NCBI GenBank assembly: GCA_036733965.1
Contig: DAIMZL010000001.1
Location: 124,001 to 188,000 of the forward strand
DNA: 64,000 nt
Direction of reading: 5' to 3'
Source: JAEXOD01 sp937930275
GTDB lineage: Bacteria > Bacteroidota > Ignavibacteria > Ignavibacteriales > Melioribacteraceae
The position numbers and the translations under genes were made by a program. Positions 1 to 9,453 of the stretch are shown piece by piece; position 1 is the stretch's first letter; every line of letters begins with the position of its first letter. Below the pieces are notes generated by a model, which made no database searches, had not been told where the DNA came from, and saw only the letters and a list, made by a program, of their open reading frames with translations.

Positions 1-1
1 T

Positions 2-1156
2 TCTCTTGCTATGAAAAAAAATATTGCAGATAGATATCAAAATTGTAACGATTTTTATGGTGCTATTGATGAATTGGAAAAGAATATAGCAAAGTATAAT
101 ACTGCAAAACCAAAAAGAATAAAAAAAGATCCAAAAAAAATTAAGATTTATTCGACTATAGGATTTTCAATTTTTGTTGTTATAATATTATCACTGTCTT
201 ATTTCCTTTATGTTCAAATAGACGAGCTTTTAAACAGTGATAAACTTGAAGAGCTTGAAAAATACAATATCCAAACACTATTTACCGAAGACTTAAAATT
301 TAATTTGAATAAAATTCAAAAAATTGAATTAAGTACATCTAAAGATATAAACTTTGTTCGTTTTGCAGGAAAAACAGGGATTATAGGTGGGGATTCAGGT
401 TTAGTCTATTTGAGTTTTGACGAAGGGAAAAATTGGTCCGCAACTAATATTGATAGCACCATAAACATATTGGACGGATGCATCCTTAGAGACGGAAAAA
501 GTTTTTTAGTCGGTAATAAATCTGAGATTTACAGCAGTTATAACTATTTTAAGAATTTTACCAAATATACTTTCTCCAACGATTTTAGCATATTTAAAAT
601 ATTTTTCAAAAATCAAACAACCGGGTTTATCTTAGGTAGTAAAGGCATGTTATATATTACTAAAGATAAGGGAAATAATTGGCAAAAAATTAATGTTCCG
701 ACACAAGAAATATTGTACGATATCGATTTTACCGATTCAGATAACGGAATTATTGTAGGATGGAACGGTTTAATCTTAAAGACCGAAAACGGGGGAATTG
801 ATTGGAAAAAAGTTGAATCCAACACAAATAAATATTTGCGTTCGGTTAGTTTAAGTAATGGTGATGGGGTTGCATGCGGAGGAAGCGGCGATATTCTTTT
901 TTCAAGCAATAACGGTGAAAGTTGGCAGATTATTAAAACAGGATTTGTAGGTTCACTTTCGGGTATAAAATTTTTAGATAAAAAGAATATATTAGGAGTA
1001 GGAACTAAAGGTAGATTAATATTTTCTAATAACGGCGGAAAAGACTTTAAAATTGTGACTACAAAAACATTTGTTAACTTCACAAAACTTTATAAAAATA
1101 AAAACGGAACCGTGTTTATTTCAGGACAAAACGGGACACTTCTTCGATTAAATTAA
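2..1156 (+). CDS. C-terminal part of a Ser/Thr protein kinase with an extracellular YCF48/BNR-like beta-propeller (5' truncated)
   Basis: The gene enters from the left edge, and its frame is open from base 2. The first residues (SLAMKKNIADRYQNC) resemble the end of the kinase fold (subdomain XI, K-x-P-x-x-R-Y-Q-S type) of PknB-like Ser/Thr kinases, so the ATG at base 11 is probably internal. A basic juxtamembrane stretch and one membrane segment (about residues 47-69 counted from base 11) follow. Next come about 300 residues with repeated Asp-box-like motifs (GKNW, GNNWQK, GIDWKK, GESWQ), typical of YCF48/BNR seven-bladed propellers. I infer an inner-membrane kinase whose outer domain senses an unknown ligand. 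The kinase core lies outside the window, so the kinase call rests on a short tail. It sits 12 bases upstream of murA, which could suggest a link to cell-wall control. Confidence 0.68.
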   Translation, partial: SLAMKKNIADRYQNCNDFYGAIDELEKNIAKYNTAKPKRIKKDPKKIKIYSTIGFSIFVVIILSLSYFLYVQIDELLNSDKLEELEKYNIQTLFTEDLKFNLNKIQKIELSTSKDINFVRFAGKTGIIGGDSGLVYLSFDEGKNWSATNIDSTINILDGCILRDGKSFLVGNKSEIYSSYNYFKNFTKYTFSNDFSIFKIFFKNQTTGFILGSKGMLYITKDKGNNWQKINVPTQEILYDIDFTDSDNGIIVGWNGLILKTENGGIDWKKVESNTNKYLRSVSLSNGDGVACGGSGDILFSSNNGESWQIIKTGFVGSLSGIKFLDKKNILGVGTKGRLIFSNNGGKDFKIVTTKTFVNFTKLYKNKNGTVFISGQNGTLLRLN

Positions 1157-1168
1157 TTTTAAGGTAAT

Positions 1169-2434
1169 ATGGATAAATTTATTATTAGAGGCGGCAATAA
1201 ATTAAGAGGGAAAGTTAAAATTAGCGGAGCAAAAAATTCTTCATTGGCATTAATTCCGGCCGCACTACTTAATAGAGGAATTAATACTTTTTTTAATACA
1301 CCGGAAGTAAATGATATATTTACTATGAATAAACTTCTGATGAATTTAGGAGCTGAAGTAACTTTTAAAGATTATGAGTTAAAAATAGATACAAGCGGAA
1401 TTAATAATCAAGTTGCGCCTTACGAACAAGTAAAAAAAATGAGAGCTTCCGTTTATGTGCTTGGCCCGTTATTATCAAAATACGGATATGCTAAAGTATC
1501 ACTTCCGGGTGGTTGTGCGTGGGGACCTCGTCCGATTAATCTCCATCTGGAAGCAATGAAAAAACTTGGGGCTCAAATTGAATTAGAAGAGGGTTATATA
1601 ATTGCAAAATCGAATAAACTTCACGGCGCTAAAATTAATTTTGATATTTCTTCTGTGGGAGCTACAGGTAATGCGCTTATGGCGGCTGTTATGGCAAAAG
1701 GAAATACGTTAATTACTAATGCGGCAACTGAACCCGAGATTACATTATTAGCAAATTATCTTAAAAAAATGGGAGCAAAAATTGAGGGGATAGGGACAAA
1801 TACATTGGAAATTGAAGGAGTGGATGAATTAGAGGCAACAGAAATTGCAAATATAGGGGATAGAATAGAAGCGGGTACTTTACTTATAGCAGGAGCTATA
1901 ACAAAAGGGAATATTGAAATTGAATACGATGAACCTAAAAACATTCTTAGTATAACAGATAAACTTGCACAAGCAGGATGTGAAATTTCTTTTGGTAACG
2001 GTGTAATAGGGCTTAATGCTGAAAATATTAGCTTAGAAAGTGTTGATATTATCACTAATATTTTTCCGGGTTTCCCAACTGATATGCAAGCTCAATGGAC
2101 AGCATTAATGACAATTGCAAACGGAACTTCAACAGTTACAGATAATATATATTTTGATAGATTTAAGCATGTGGATGAGCTTAACCGTTTGGGTGCAAAT
2201 ATTGAGGTAATAAAAAATTCGGCTGTAGTTAAAGGGGTAAAATCATTAAAAGGTGCTAAAGTGATGTCAACCGATTTGCGTGCAAGCGCTTCTCTTGTAC
2301 TTGCGGGTTTGGCAGCTGAAGGGGCAACCGAAGTTTTAAGAATCTATCATTTAGATAGAGGATATCAAAAAATTGAAGAAAAATTGTGCAACTTAGGCGC
2401 TGATATTAAAAGGGTTGCAACATCGGAATTCTAA
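1169..2434 (+). CDS. murA: UDP-N-acetylglucosamine 1-carboxyvinyltransferase MurA
   Basis: This enzyme catalyses the first committed step of peptidoglycan synthesis in the cytoplasm, transferring enolpyruvate from PEP to UDP-GlcNAc. The 421-residue length matches the family. The Lys22-Asn23 pair in SGAKNSS is present. The catalytic cysteine is present at residue 116 in GGCAWGPRP, corresponding to Cys115 of the E. coli enzyme. Because the cysteine is retained rather than Asp, the target of the antibiotic fosfomycin is expected to be intact. The EPSP-synthase-like two-domain repeat is visible throughout. The ATG follows AAGG at a normal distance. The next gene overlaps its 3' end. Confidence 0.96.
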   Translation: MDKFIIRGGNKLRGKVKISGAKNSSLALIPAALLNRGINTFFNTPEVNDIFTMNKLLMNLGAEVTFKDYELKIDTSGINNQVAPYEQVKKMRASVYVLGPLLSKYGYAKVSLPGGCAWGPRPINLHLEAMKKLGAQIELEEGYIIAKSNKLHGAKINFDISSVGATGNALMAAVMAKGNTLITNAATEPEITLLANYLKKMGAKIEGIGTNTLEIEGVDELEATEIANIGDRIEAGTLLIAGAITKGNIEIEYDEPKNILSITDKLAQAGCEISFGNGVIGLNAENISLESVDIITNIFPGFPTDMQAQWTALMTIANGTSTVTDNIYFDRFKHVDELNRLGANIEVIKNSAVVKGVKSLKGAKVMSTDLRASASLVLAGLAAEGATEVLRIYHLDRGYQKIEEKLCNLGADIKRVATSEF

Positions 2435-4562
2435 ATTGATTATATTATTAAAAAACAGATATTTTTTTATTCCGTTTTTTATATTTTTATCATTCATTTT
2501 TCTTATGCAATTTTTACCCTTAACCAATAAAATGGGGTATGAATTTGCTATATTTAACGCCTTAATACAATTTGCTATTTGGGGTACGTTTTTTAGTTTA
2601 AATAAATTTGTTCAATTATCCTTTTTTTATAAATTTAGTGTTTTTCTTATAGTATTTAGCATTCCGATATTAATTTCTCTTTTAGGCGAATTAATATTCG
2701 GTTTTTGCCATTTCACATTTGGCTTAAATTATTATATTCTATTTGTTTTACCGGCAAATATTTTGGGATTTTCTGTTTATGAGGTAATAAATTCAATTAA
2801 AATAAAACTTAAGGCTATTTTATTTTATTTTATTTTTTTATTAATAATTTCAGGGATAATAGTTGAAATATATTTTTACCCACAAATATATTTCTATAAT
2901 TTGATAATCGGTTATTTCCCCGGAACAATTTACGATGAGTTGATAGAAATTGATTTAAAGTTGGTTTTAAGTAGAATAATTCCCTTAATTTTAGGGATTA
3001 TATTTATTTTTATAAAGCGAATAAATTGTAAAAATATTATAAAACTGTATTTTTTGTTAATTATTTTAATCGGTTATTTTTTTATAAAACCACATATCGG
3101 ACTTAGTACAAATAAATTTGTTTTAATAGAAAACTTGAGTAATAAAAATGAAACTAAACATTTTATAGTACATTTTGATAGCTCAATTGAGAATGATAAT
3201 GTTAAAAGACTAAGCCTATTGCATGAGTATTATTTTTATAGGATCAGCAAAATATTAAATTTTAAACCTAATAAAAAAATTGAATCTTTTATTTATAAAG
3301 ATGATATTCAGAAGGGAAAACTATTCGGTTCACGAGCTGCGGACGTAACAAAACCATGGCTTTATCAAATTCATTTAGACGTTAACTCAACAGAAAGAAA
3401 TTTGCTTCATGAAATTATCCATGTTTTTTCTGCAGAATTAGGAAACGGACCGTTAAAATTAGCCGGGGATTATAATCCTGCAATTATTGAAGGTTTTGCT
3501 ATGGCTATAGAAGAACTTATAGAACCCAAAAGAAATTTAGATGAATTAGCCTATTTAGGATTGAAACATTATAATTTAAGTACTCGAAAATTATTTAACG
3601 GATTTAATTTTTTTACCCAAAATTCATCTATCGGATATATTTTATCCGGTTCTTTTATTAAATTTTTGCAAAAACATTATGGCAACAAGGAATTATTTAA
3701 ATACTATAAAACTGCCGATTTAAGGAATAGCTATAAATTAGAGCCGGAAAAGTTGTTTTCTAAGTACTTTACATATATCAATAATCAAAACTTTAAATTT
3801 AATAGCTATAAGGCAATATACTATTTCGGATATTCACCGCTGATTAATAAAAAATGCGCAAGATATATTGCATACAACATTAACGAAATAAATAAATTAT
3901 TTAAAGAAAAAAAATATGAGAAAGCAGCAAAAGAAAGTAAACTACTTTATAATGAAAGCGGAAATTATGCTGCATATTACGGATATTTACTTTCTTTAAT
4001 AAAATTAAATAAGTTTTTAGATGCAAAAAATTCATTAAATAATTTTATTTCCGTTACAAAAAATAGTAATACTTATTTCACATTAAAATTTATTGATACA
4101 AAATTAAATATTGCACTTAGCAAAAAGTGTCCGGAGTTTGATACTTTATTAAGTTATAATTTAAGCGAAAGTTTTAACTTTGAAGTATATAGACTAAATG
4201 AATTTTTTACTAAAGAAAGTGATAAGATAAATGATTATATTTTTAATGAAACTAATTTTGATGTGAATAGAATTAAATCAGATACTCTTAAGTTTTTATT
4301 TTTAGATCCAAAGACTTTAAATGCAAAATATATAATTGATAAAGCCGAAAGCTACATCTTAATAAATAAATTTTACAAACAATTCAACTATGAAAGACTT
4401 TCAGAAGAATATTTTATAAACGGAGACTACGAATATTCAAAAAATTTACTTAAAAGAAGTATTGATTTGAACATTGATAAAGTAAAACAATGTTTATATT
4501 TTAGCAAACTGCAAAAAATTAATTGGTTTATTGAAAATGGAAATAACAAGGATAAAAATTGA
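2415..4562 (+). CDS. Polytopic membrane protein with a HEXXH zinc-peptidase domain and TPR-like C-terminus
   Basis: About the first 225 residues form six or seven hydrophobic membrane segments. A soluble domain follows with HEIIH at residues 332-336 and IEGFA, with Glu359, 23 residues further on. This is the HEXXH plus distant Glu zinc site of gluzincins (Peptidase_MA-like). The last 200 residues look like helical TPR repeats (for example KYEKAAKESKLLYNESG). I infer a membrane-anchored metallopeptidase of unknown substrate. The start is uncertain: TTG 2415 overlaps murA by 20 bases with AAAGGG immediately upstream, while TTG 2436 lies just after the murA stop, preceded by GGAA. The 3' end overlaps the next gene by four bases (TTGA). 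Coupling to murA hints at an envelope role, but this is not shown. Confidence 0.75.
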   Translation: MQHRNSKLIILLKNRYFFIPFFIFLSFIFLMQFLPLTNKMGYEFAIFNALIQFAIWGTFFSLNKFVQLSFFYKFSVFLIVFSIPILISLLGELIFGFCHFTFGLNYYILFVLPANILGFSVYEVINSIKIKLKAILFYFIFLLIISGIIVEIYFYPQIYFYNLIIGYFPGTIYDELIEIDLKLVLSRIIPLILGIIFIFIKRINCKNIIKLYFLLIILIGYFFIKPHIGLSTNKFVLIENLSNKNETKHFIVHFDSSIENDNVKRLSLLHEYYFYRISKILNFKPNKKIESFIYKDDIQKGKLFGSRAADVTKPWLYQIHLDVNSTERNLLHEIIHVFSAELGNGPLKLAGDYNPAIIEGFAMAIEELIEPKRNLDELAYLGLKHYNLSTRKLFNGFNFFTQNSSIGYILSGSFIKFLQKHYGNKELFKYYKTADLRNSYKLEPEKLFSKYFTYINNQNFKFNSYKAIYYFGYSPLINKKCARYIAYNINEINKLFKEKKYEKAAKESKLLYNESGNYAAYYGYLLSLIKLNKFLDAKNSLNNFISVTKNSNTYFTLKFIDTKLNIALSKKCPEFDTLLSYNLSESFNFEVYRLNEFFTKESDKINDYIFNETNFDVNRIKSDTLKFLFLDPKTLNAKYIIDKAESYILINKFYKQFNYERLSEEYFINGDYEYSKNLLKRSIDLNIDKVKQCLYFSKLQKINWFIENGNNKDKN

Positions 4563-5962
4563 AAATTGAAAGTTTATTAAAAGACGATTTATTTAATAAA
4601 ATAAAAGATATTGCAAAAAAAGAAAACGAACAAGTCTATTTAATAGGCGGGTATGTACGAGATATTATTTTGAAGCGTTCATTAAAAAATGATATTGATG
4701 TAATGGTAGTGGGTAACGGTCCATTATTTGCAACTAAAGTTGCAGAGAGCTTACGAGTTGACCATGTGGATTTATTTAAAACTTTCGGAACAGCTCATTT
4801 TACTTATAGGGGTTTAAATTTGGAATTTGTTGGTGCAAGAAAAGAATCCTACGATTTTTTAAGTAGAAAACCGGTTGTTGAAAACGGTACATTTATTGAT
4901 GATATTATGAGAAGAGATTTTACAATTAATACACTGGCTATTTCATTAAATTCTGATGATTTCTGTGAATTAATTGATACACTCGGCGGCGTTGAAGATA
5001 TTAACAACAAAATAATTAAAACTCCTCTTAATCCTGAAGAGACTTTTAGTGATGACCCACTTAGGATATTAAGAGCTTTTAGGTTTGCCAGCCAGCTTAA
5101 TTTTTCGGTTGAAAAAAATATTTTAGATGCTGCCGAGTTAATGGCTGATCGATTAAAAATAGTATCCCAAGAAAGGATTACTGATGAATTTTTAAAAATT
5201 ATTAATTCACCTTTTCCTTCAATTGGATTAATTCATTTATACCAAACAGGAGTTATGAAAGTAATCTTTCCTGAAGTTCATTTACTCGGGGGAGTTGAAC
5301 AGAGGAAAGATTTTCATCACAAGGATGTATTTTACCATACTTGTATGGTTATAGATAATATTTCAAAAGTTACTGATAATACTTGGTTAAGAATTGCTGC
5401 TTTACTGCACGATATTGCAAAACCGGCGACAAAAAAGTTTTATGAAGGGATTGGTTGGACTTTTCACGGACATGAAGAGATTGGGGCAAGAATGGTAAAG
5501 GGGATTTTTAAAAGAATGCGATTCCCGTTTAATCAAATTGACTATGTTACAAAATTGGTGCGACTTCATTTACGACCAATGGCTCTTGTTGATGAATCTG
5601 TAACTGATTCGGCAATTAGAAGATTAATTGTTCATGCAGGTGAAGATTTAGACGACTTAATTACTCTTTGCAGGGCAGATATTACAAGTCATAATCAAGA
5701 AAAAGTAGATAAATATCTTGAAAATTATGAAATTGTTGTGGGTAAAATTAAAGAAGTTGAAGAAAAAGATAAATTACGTTTGTTTAAATGTCCGGTTGAC
5801 GGTAAAACAATTATGCAAGTTTGTAATTTAAAACCGTCTAAAATTGTCGGAGAGATAAAAGATGCCATTGAAGATGCGATTTTAGAGGGCAAAATATCTA
5901 ATGATTTTGATGCCGCATACGATTATTTGCTAAGTATTAAAGATAATTACATAAAATTGTAA
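4559..5962 (+). CDS. cca: CCA tRNA nucleotidyltransferase / poly(A) polymerase family with HD domain
   Basis: Class II nucleotidyltransferase, 467 residues. The N-terminal head has GGYVRDIIL, the nucleotidyltransferase DID at about residues 45-47 and the RRDFTINTLA template motif. RILRAFRFASQ marks the RNA-binding neck. A C-terminal HD domain (FHHKDVFYHT and LLHDIAKP) suggests additional phosphohydrolase activity, as in E. coli-type CCA enzymes. The likely role is to add or repair the 3' CCA of tRNA, but sequence alone cannot exclude an A-adding or poly(A) polymerase specialisation. The start is TTG, overlapping the previous stop. Confidence 0.88.
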   Translation: MKIESLLKDDLFNKIKDIAKKENEQVYLIGGYVRDIILKRSLKNDIDVMVVGNGPLFATKVAESLRVDHVDLFKTFGTAHFTYRGLNLEFVGARKESYDFLSRKPVVENGTFIDDIMRRDFTINTLAISLNSDDFCELIDTLGGVEDINNKIIKTPLNPEETFSDDPLRILRAFRFASQLNFSVEKNILDAAELMADRLKIVSQERITDEFLKIINSPFPSIGLIHLYQTGVMKVIFPEVHLLGGVEQRKDFHHKDVFYHTCMVIDNISKVTDNTWLRIAALLHDIAKPATKKFYEGIGWTFHGHEEIGARMVKGIFKRMRFPFNQIDYVTKLVRLHLRPMALVDESVTDSAIRRLIVHAGEDLDDLITLCRADITSHNQEKVDKYLENYEIVVGKIKEVEEKDKLRLFKCPVDGKTIMQVCNLKPSKIVGEIKDAIEDAILEGKISNDFDAAYDYLLSIKDNYIKL

Positions 5963-6048
5963 AAAATTGTCATAATATTAAACTTTTTTTAATTTATTCC
6001 GTCCTAATAGATAGAAAATAAAATCTTTTTTGCATTTAAGGAGAAAAA

Positions 6049-7392
6049 ATGAACATAAGGTCAGTTTTATTATTACTACTTGTTTTTAGCATATCTATTA
6101 ACGCTCAATCTAAATTAACATTAGATGATGCGATAAAGATTGCACTACAAAAAAATACTTCTGTTATTAAATCGATTAATAATATTGAAGCAGACAAAAG
6201 TAACATAAAAAGCTCGTACGGCAACTTTTTACCCGATTTTGGGTTAAGAGGTAGCTGGAACTGGCAAAAAGTGCAAGATAAAGGAACGACACAATTAAAT
6301 GAATTTGGTGATTATGTCGGACGTCCCGAAACAACTATTGATAGCAGAAGTTATGGAGTTAGTGCCGGAGGTAGTTGGAATTTATTTGACGGGCTATCAT
6401 CTTTTGCAATGTTAGATAGAAGCAAAAATAATTATAACGCAGCAAAACTTAGTTTGGAAAAATTAAAACAAGATATAGTTTACCAAACAACGGATTTGTA
6501 TTATACAGTTCTTAATATGCAAAAAATGCTTAGTGTAAGAGAAGAAAATTTAAAATATAATCAAAGATTATTAGAAACGATACAAGAAAGGAATAAATTA
6601 GGAGCTGCTGCATTGGCAGATTTGTATGCCCAGCAAGTTCAATACGGAAATGCCGAATTATTGCATATCCAAGCTGCGAACGATTACGAAACAGCAAAAA
6701 GTAATTTGTTGAATTTTCTATCATTAGATGTTTTAAAAGAATATGATTATGAGATTCCTTTTGATGAAACAAAAATTGATACGAAAGCATTAACCGAAGA
6801 ATTTGTATCTATTGAACAAATGGTGCAAGAAGCACTTGCAAATAGAAGTGACTATAGAGGACAAAAATTATTATTAGAAAGTGCATTTAATAATGTTACA
6901 ATTGCAAAAAGCGGATTATATCCAAGCTTATCGGGGAACTATTCTTTTTCAACCAATGCAATTGATCCAGGAGATCTTTTTGATAGAAAAATTTGGACTG
7001 TTGGTTTATCTGTAAATGTACCGATTTTTAACGGTTGGTCAACGGAAAGTGCAATTGAACAAGCTGAAATTCAAGCCAAAAATAGTAATGAAGACTTAAC
7101 AGCTTTGGAAAGACAGATAAAAATTGAAATAAAGCAAAGTTATCAAGATTTAATTGCTGCAAAAAAACAGTTAGAAGTTAGCATAAAAAATGTTACTTCT
7201 GCCGAAGAAAACAGGAAATTGTATAATGAGAAATATACATTGGGCGGCGGAACAATATTAGATGTAATGCAGGCTGACAAAAATTTTGTTGATGCTCAGA
7301 GGTCTTATATTGATTCTGAATTTTTATTCTTCAAAATGAAGGATAAATTAGTTAATGCATTAGGTAAATTAGATTATAAAAAATACGAATAA
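6049..7392 (+). CDS. TolC-family outer-membrane efflux protein
   Basis: 447 residues with a signal peptide of about 19 residues ending SINAQ. Two tandem outer-membrane-efflux repeats of long coiled-coil helices are visible (around residues 22-220 and 245-440). Typical family features include LTLDDAIKIALQKN near the mature start and GGGTILDVMQADKNFVDAQ in the second repeat. It forms the trimeric outer-membrane exit duct. The ATG follows a clear AAGGAG. It is the first gene of a five-gene efflux operon followed by the periplasmic adaptor, an ATPase and two permeases. The substrate is not evident. Confidence 0.92.
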   Translation: MNIRSVLLLLLVFSISINAQSKLTLDDAIKIALQKNTSVIKSINNIEADKSNIKSSYGNFLPDFGLRGSWNWQKVQDKGTTQLNEFGDYVGRPETTIDSRSYGVSAGGSWNLFDGLSSFAMLDRSKNNYNAAKLSLEKLKQDIVYQTTDLYYTVLNMQKMLSVREENLKYNQRLLETIQERNKLGAAALADLYAQQVQYGNAELLHIQAANDYETAKSNLLNFLSLDVLKEYDYEIPFDETKIDTKALTEEFVSIEQMVQEALANRSDYRGQKLLLESAFNNVTIAKSGLYPSLSGNYSFSTNAIDPGDLFDRKIWTVGLSVNVPIFNGWSTESAIEQAEIQAKNSNEDLTALERQIKIEIKQSYQDLIAAKKQLEVSIKNVTSAEENRKLYNEKYTLGGGTILDVMQADKNFVDAQRSYIDSEFLFFKMKDKLVNALGKLDYKKYE

Positions 7393-7416
7393 AATTTTAA
7401 TTAGGAGATAAATATA

Positions 7417-8709
7417 ATGGGAAAAGCTCAATCAAAAAAGAATCGTAAAAAACTGTTTGTATTCGGCGGTTTAGGTTTATTATTGATAATTATAGTTTTA
7501 ATTGTTGCATTTAGCGGCGAAAAAGAACAAATTATTTCGGTACAAACCGAAAAAGTACAAAAAAGAACTATCACTCAAATTGTTTCGGCAACAGGAAAAA
7601 TTAATCCTGTTTATCAAGTAGTATTAACACCGGAAGTAACCGGTGAAGTTGTGGAATTGCCAATTAAGGAAGGGGATAATGTTAAAAAAGGGCAATTATT
7701 AATTAAAATTAAACCGGATATTTACATCGCTCAAAGGAATAGAGCATTGGCAAGTTTGGAAGCAGCTAAAGCAGGCTTAGATGTCCAAAAAGCAAATCTT
7801 GATAGAGTTGAGAAAGAATATAAACGTATTCAAGGGTTGTATGAGAAAAAACTTGCAAGTGATGCAGATTTAGAAACCGCTAAATCGAATTATTATCAAA
7901 GTTTAGGTCAATATCAATCACAAAAATCAGCAATTTTGCAAGCCGAAGAATCATTAAAAGAACAACAAGAACAATTAGCCAAAACAACAATTTATTCTCC
8001 GATTGACGGAACTGTAAGTGCTTTGAATGTTGAATTAAGCGAACGCGTTTTGGGAAGTAGCTTTAGCCAAGGTACAAATTTAATGACAGTTGCAAACCTA
8101 AATTTAATGGAAGCAACAGTTGACGTAGATGAAAATGACGTTGTGCTGATAGGAATTGGCGATACGGCAAGAGTAAAAATTGATGCTTACGGTGATAGGG
8201 AATTTTTAGGTACAGTTACTCAAATTGGTAATAGTGCAAAATCTACCGGTACGGGAACTCAAGACGAAGTTGTTAATTTCGAAATTAAAATATTGATTGA
8301 TACCGAAGGTGAAAATATTCGCCCCGGTATGTCTTGCGATGCAGAAATTGAAACAGAAACAAAATATAACGTATGGTCTGTTCCTATTCAATGCGTTACT
8401 GCTCGTACTGAACAAGGTAAAGTAATTAATACAAACGGAAATATTGCAAGTGATGATGAAAGTAAACCAAAAGAAGTGAAAAAATCAGTAAAACCTGATG
8501 AAGTAGTTTTTGCAGTAACAGATAATAAATCGAAATTGGTAAAAGTTAAAACCGGTATTAGTGATGATACATACATTGAAATTAAAGAAGGTTTAAGCGG
8601 AACCGAAGAAATTGTTACCGGACCATACAGAGCGATATCTAAGGAACTTGAAGACAACATTAAAGTGATGGTTCAGAAAAAAGGTAAAGATATTACTGCA
8701 AAAAAATAA
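7417..8709 (+). CDS. HlyD/MacA-type periplasmic adaptor (membrane fusion protein)
   Basis: 430 residues. One N-terminal membrane anchor is visible (about residues 13-32). A lipoyl-like half motif (GEVVELPIKEGDNVKKGQLL), a helical hairpin rich in K, E and Q (about 95-185), the second lipoyl half (TTIYSPIDGTVSAL) and a beta-barrel domain (PGMSCDAEIET) follow. It links the inner-membrane MacB-type transporter to the TolC-like duct. The gene begins 24 bases after the TolC-like gene, with a GGAG site, and is followed 12 bases later by the ATPase. The order adaptor-ATPase-permease matches MacAB-type systems. Confidence 0.92.
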   Translation: MGKAQSKKNRKKLFVFGGLGLLLIIIVLIVAFSGEKEQIISVQTEKVQKRTITQIVSATGKINPVYQVVLTPEVTGEVVELPIKEGDNVKKGQLLIKIKPDIYIAQRNRALASLEAAKAGLDVQKANLDRVEKEYKRIQGLYEKKLASDADLETAKSNYYQSLGQYQSQKSAILQAEESLKEQQEQLAKTTIYSPIDGTVSALNVELSERVLGSSFSQGTNLMTVANLNLMEATVDVDENDVVLIGIGDTARVKIDAYGDREFLGTVTQIGNSAKSTGTGTQDEVVNFEIKILIDTEGENIRPGMSCDAEIETETKYNVWSVPIQCVTARTEQGKVINTNGNIASDDESKPKEVKKSVKPDEVVFAVTDNKSKLVKVKTGISDDTYIEIKEGLSGTEEIVTGPYRAISKELEDNIKVMVQKKGKDITAKK

Positions 8710-8721
8710 ACGGAAAATATA

Positions 8722-9444
8722 ATGAATATAATAACAATAGAACATATAGCTAAAATTTATCAAGTAGGTAGCGAAGAAGTTTTTGCCCTACGTGACGTAT
8801 CGTTAAAAATTGACAAAAATGAATATGTTGCGATAATGGGACCCAGCGGTTCGGGAAAAACCACTTTGATGAATATATTAGGTTGTCTTGATACGCCGAC
8901 TAAAGGTCTTTATAGTTTTAACGGTTTGAATGTAAGTGATATGAACGATAACGAGTTAGCTCAAATTAGAAATAGAGAAATAGGTTTTGTATTTCAAACA
9001 TTTAACTTATTGCCACGTTCAAATGCACTGCATAATGTAGAACTTCCGTTAATTTATGCAGGCGTAAGAGCAACTGAAAGAAAAGAAAGAGCTATAGAAG
9101 CGATAACGCATGTGGGTTTATTGGATAGAATGACTCATAAACCGAACGAACTATCAGGAGGTCAACGTCAAAGGGTTGCTATTGCAAGAGCATTAGTAAC
9201 AAGACCTTCAATAATATTAGCTGACGAGCCAACCGGAAATTTAGATTCTAAGACCGGTGAAGATATAATGTACCTATTTTATGAACTTCATAAAGCAGGA
9301 AACACAATAATATTAGTTACTCACGAAGAATCGGTTGCCGAACATGCTGCTCGAATTATTCGCTTACGTGACGGATTAATAGAACGAGATGAACAAGTTC
9401 AAAACAGAGTTATTCCCGCAAAACGAGAAACCACAATACATTAA
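8722..9444 (+). CDS. MacB/LolD-type ABC transporter ATPase
   Basis: 240 residues with all catalytic elements: Walker A GPSGSGKTT (about residues 40-48), Q-loop FVFQTFNLLP, signature LSGGQRQRVAIARAL, Walker B IILADEPTGNLDS and the switch histidine in LVTHE. The close fit to the MacB/LolD/FtsE clade and the adjacent FtsX-type permeases make a mechanotransmission-type exporter likely. It lies within the efflux operon and is separated from its permease by nine bases. Confidence 0.95.
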   Translation: MNIITIEHIAKIYQVGSEEVFALRDVSLKIDKNEYVAIMGPSGSGKTTLMNILGCLDTPTKGLYSFNGLNVSDMNDNELAQIRNREIGFVFQTFNLLPRSNALHNVELPLIYAGVRATERKERAIEAITHVGLLDRMTHKPNELSGGQRQRVAIARALVTRPSIILADEPTGNLDSKTGEDIMYLFYELHKAGNTIILVTHEESVAEHAARIIRLRDGLIERDEQVQNRVIPAKRETTIH

Positions 9445-9453
9445 AGGTAAAAG

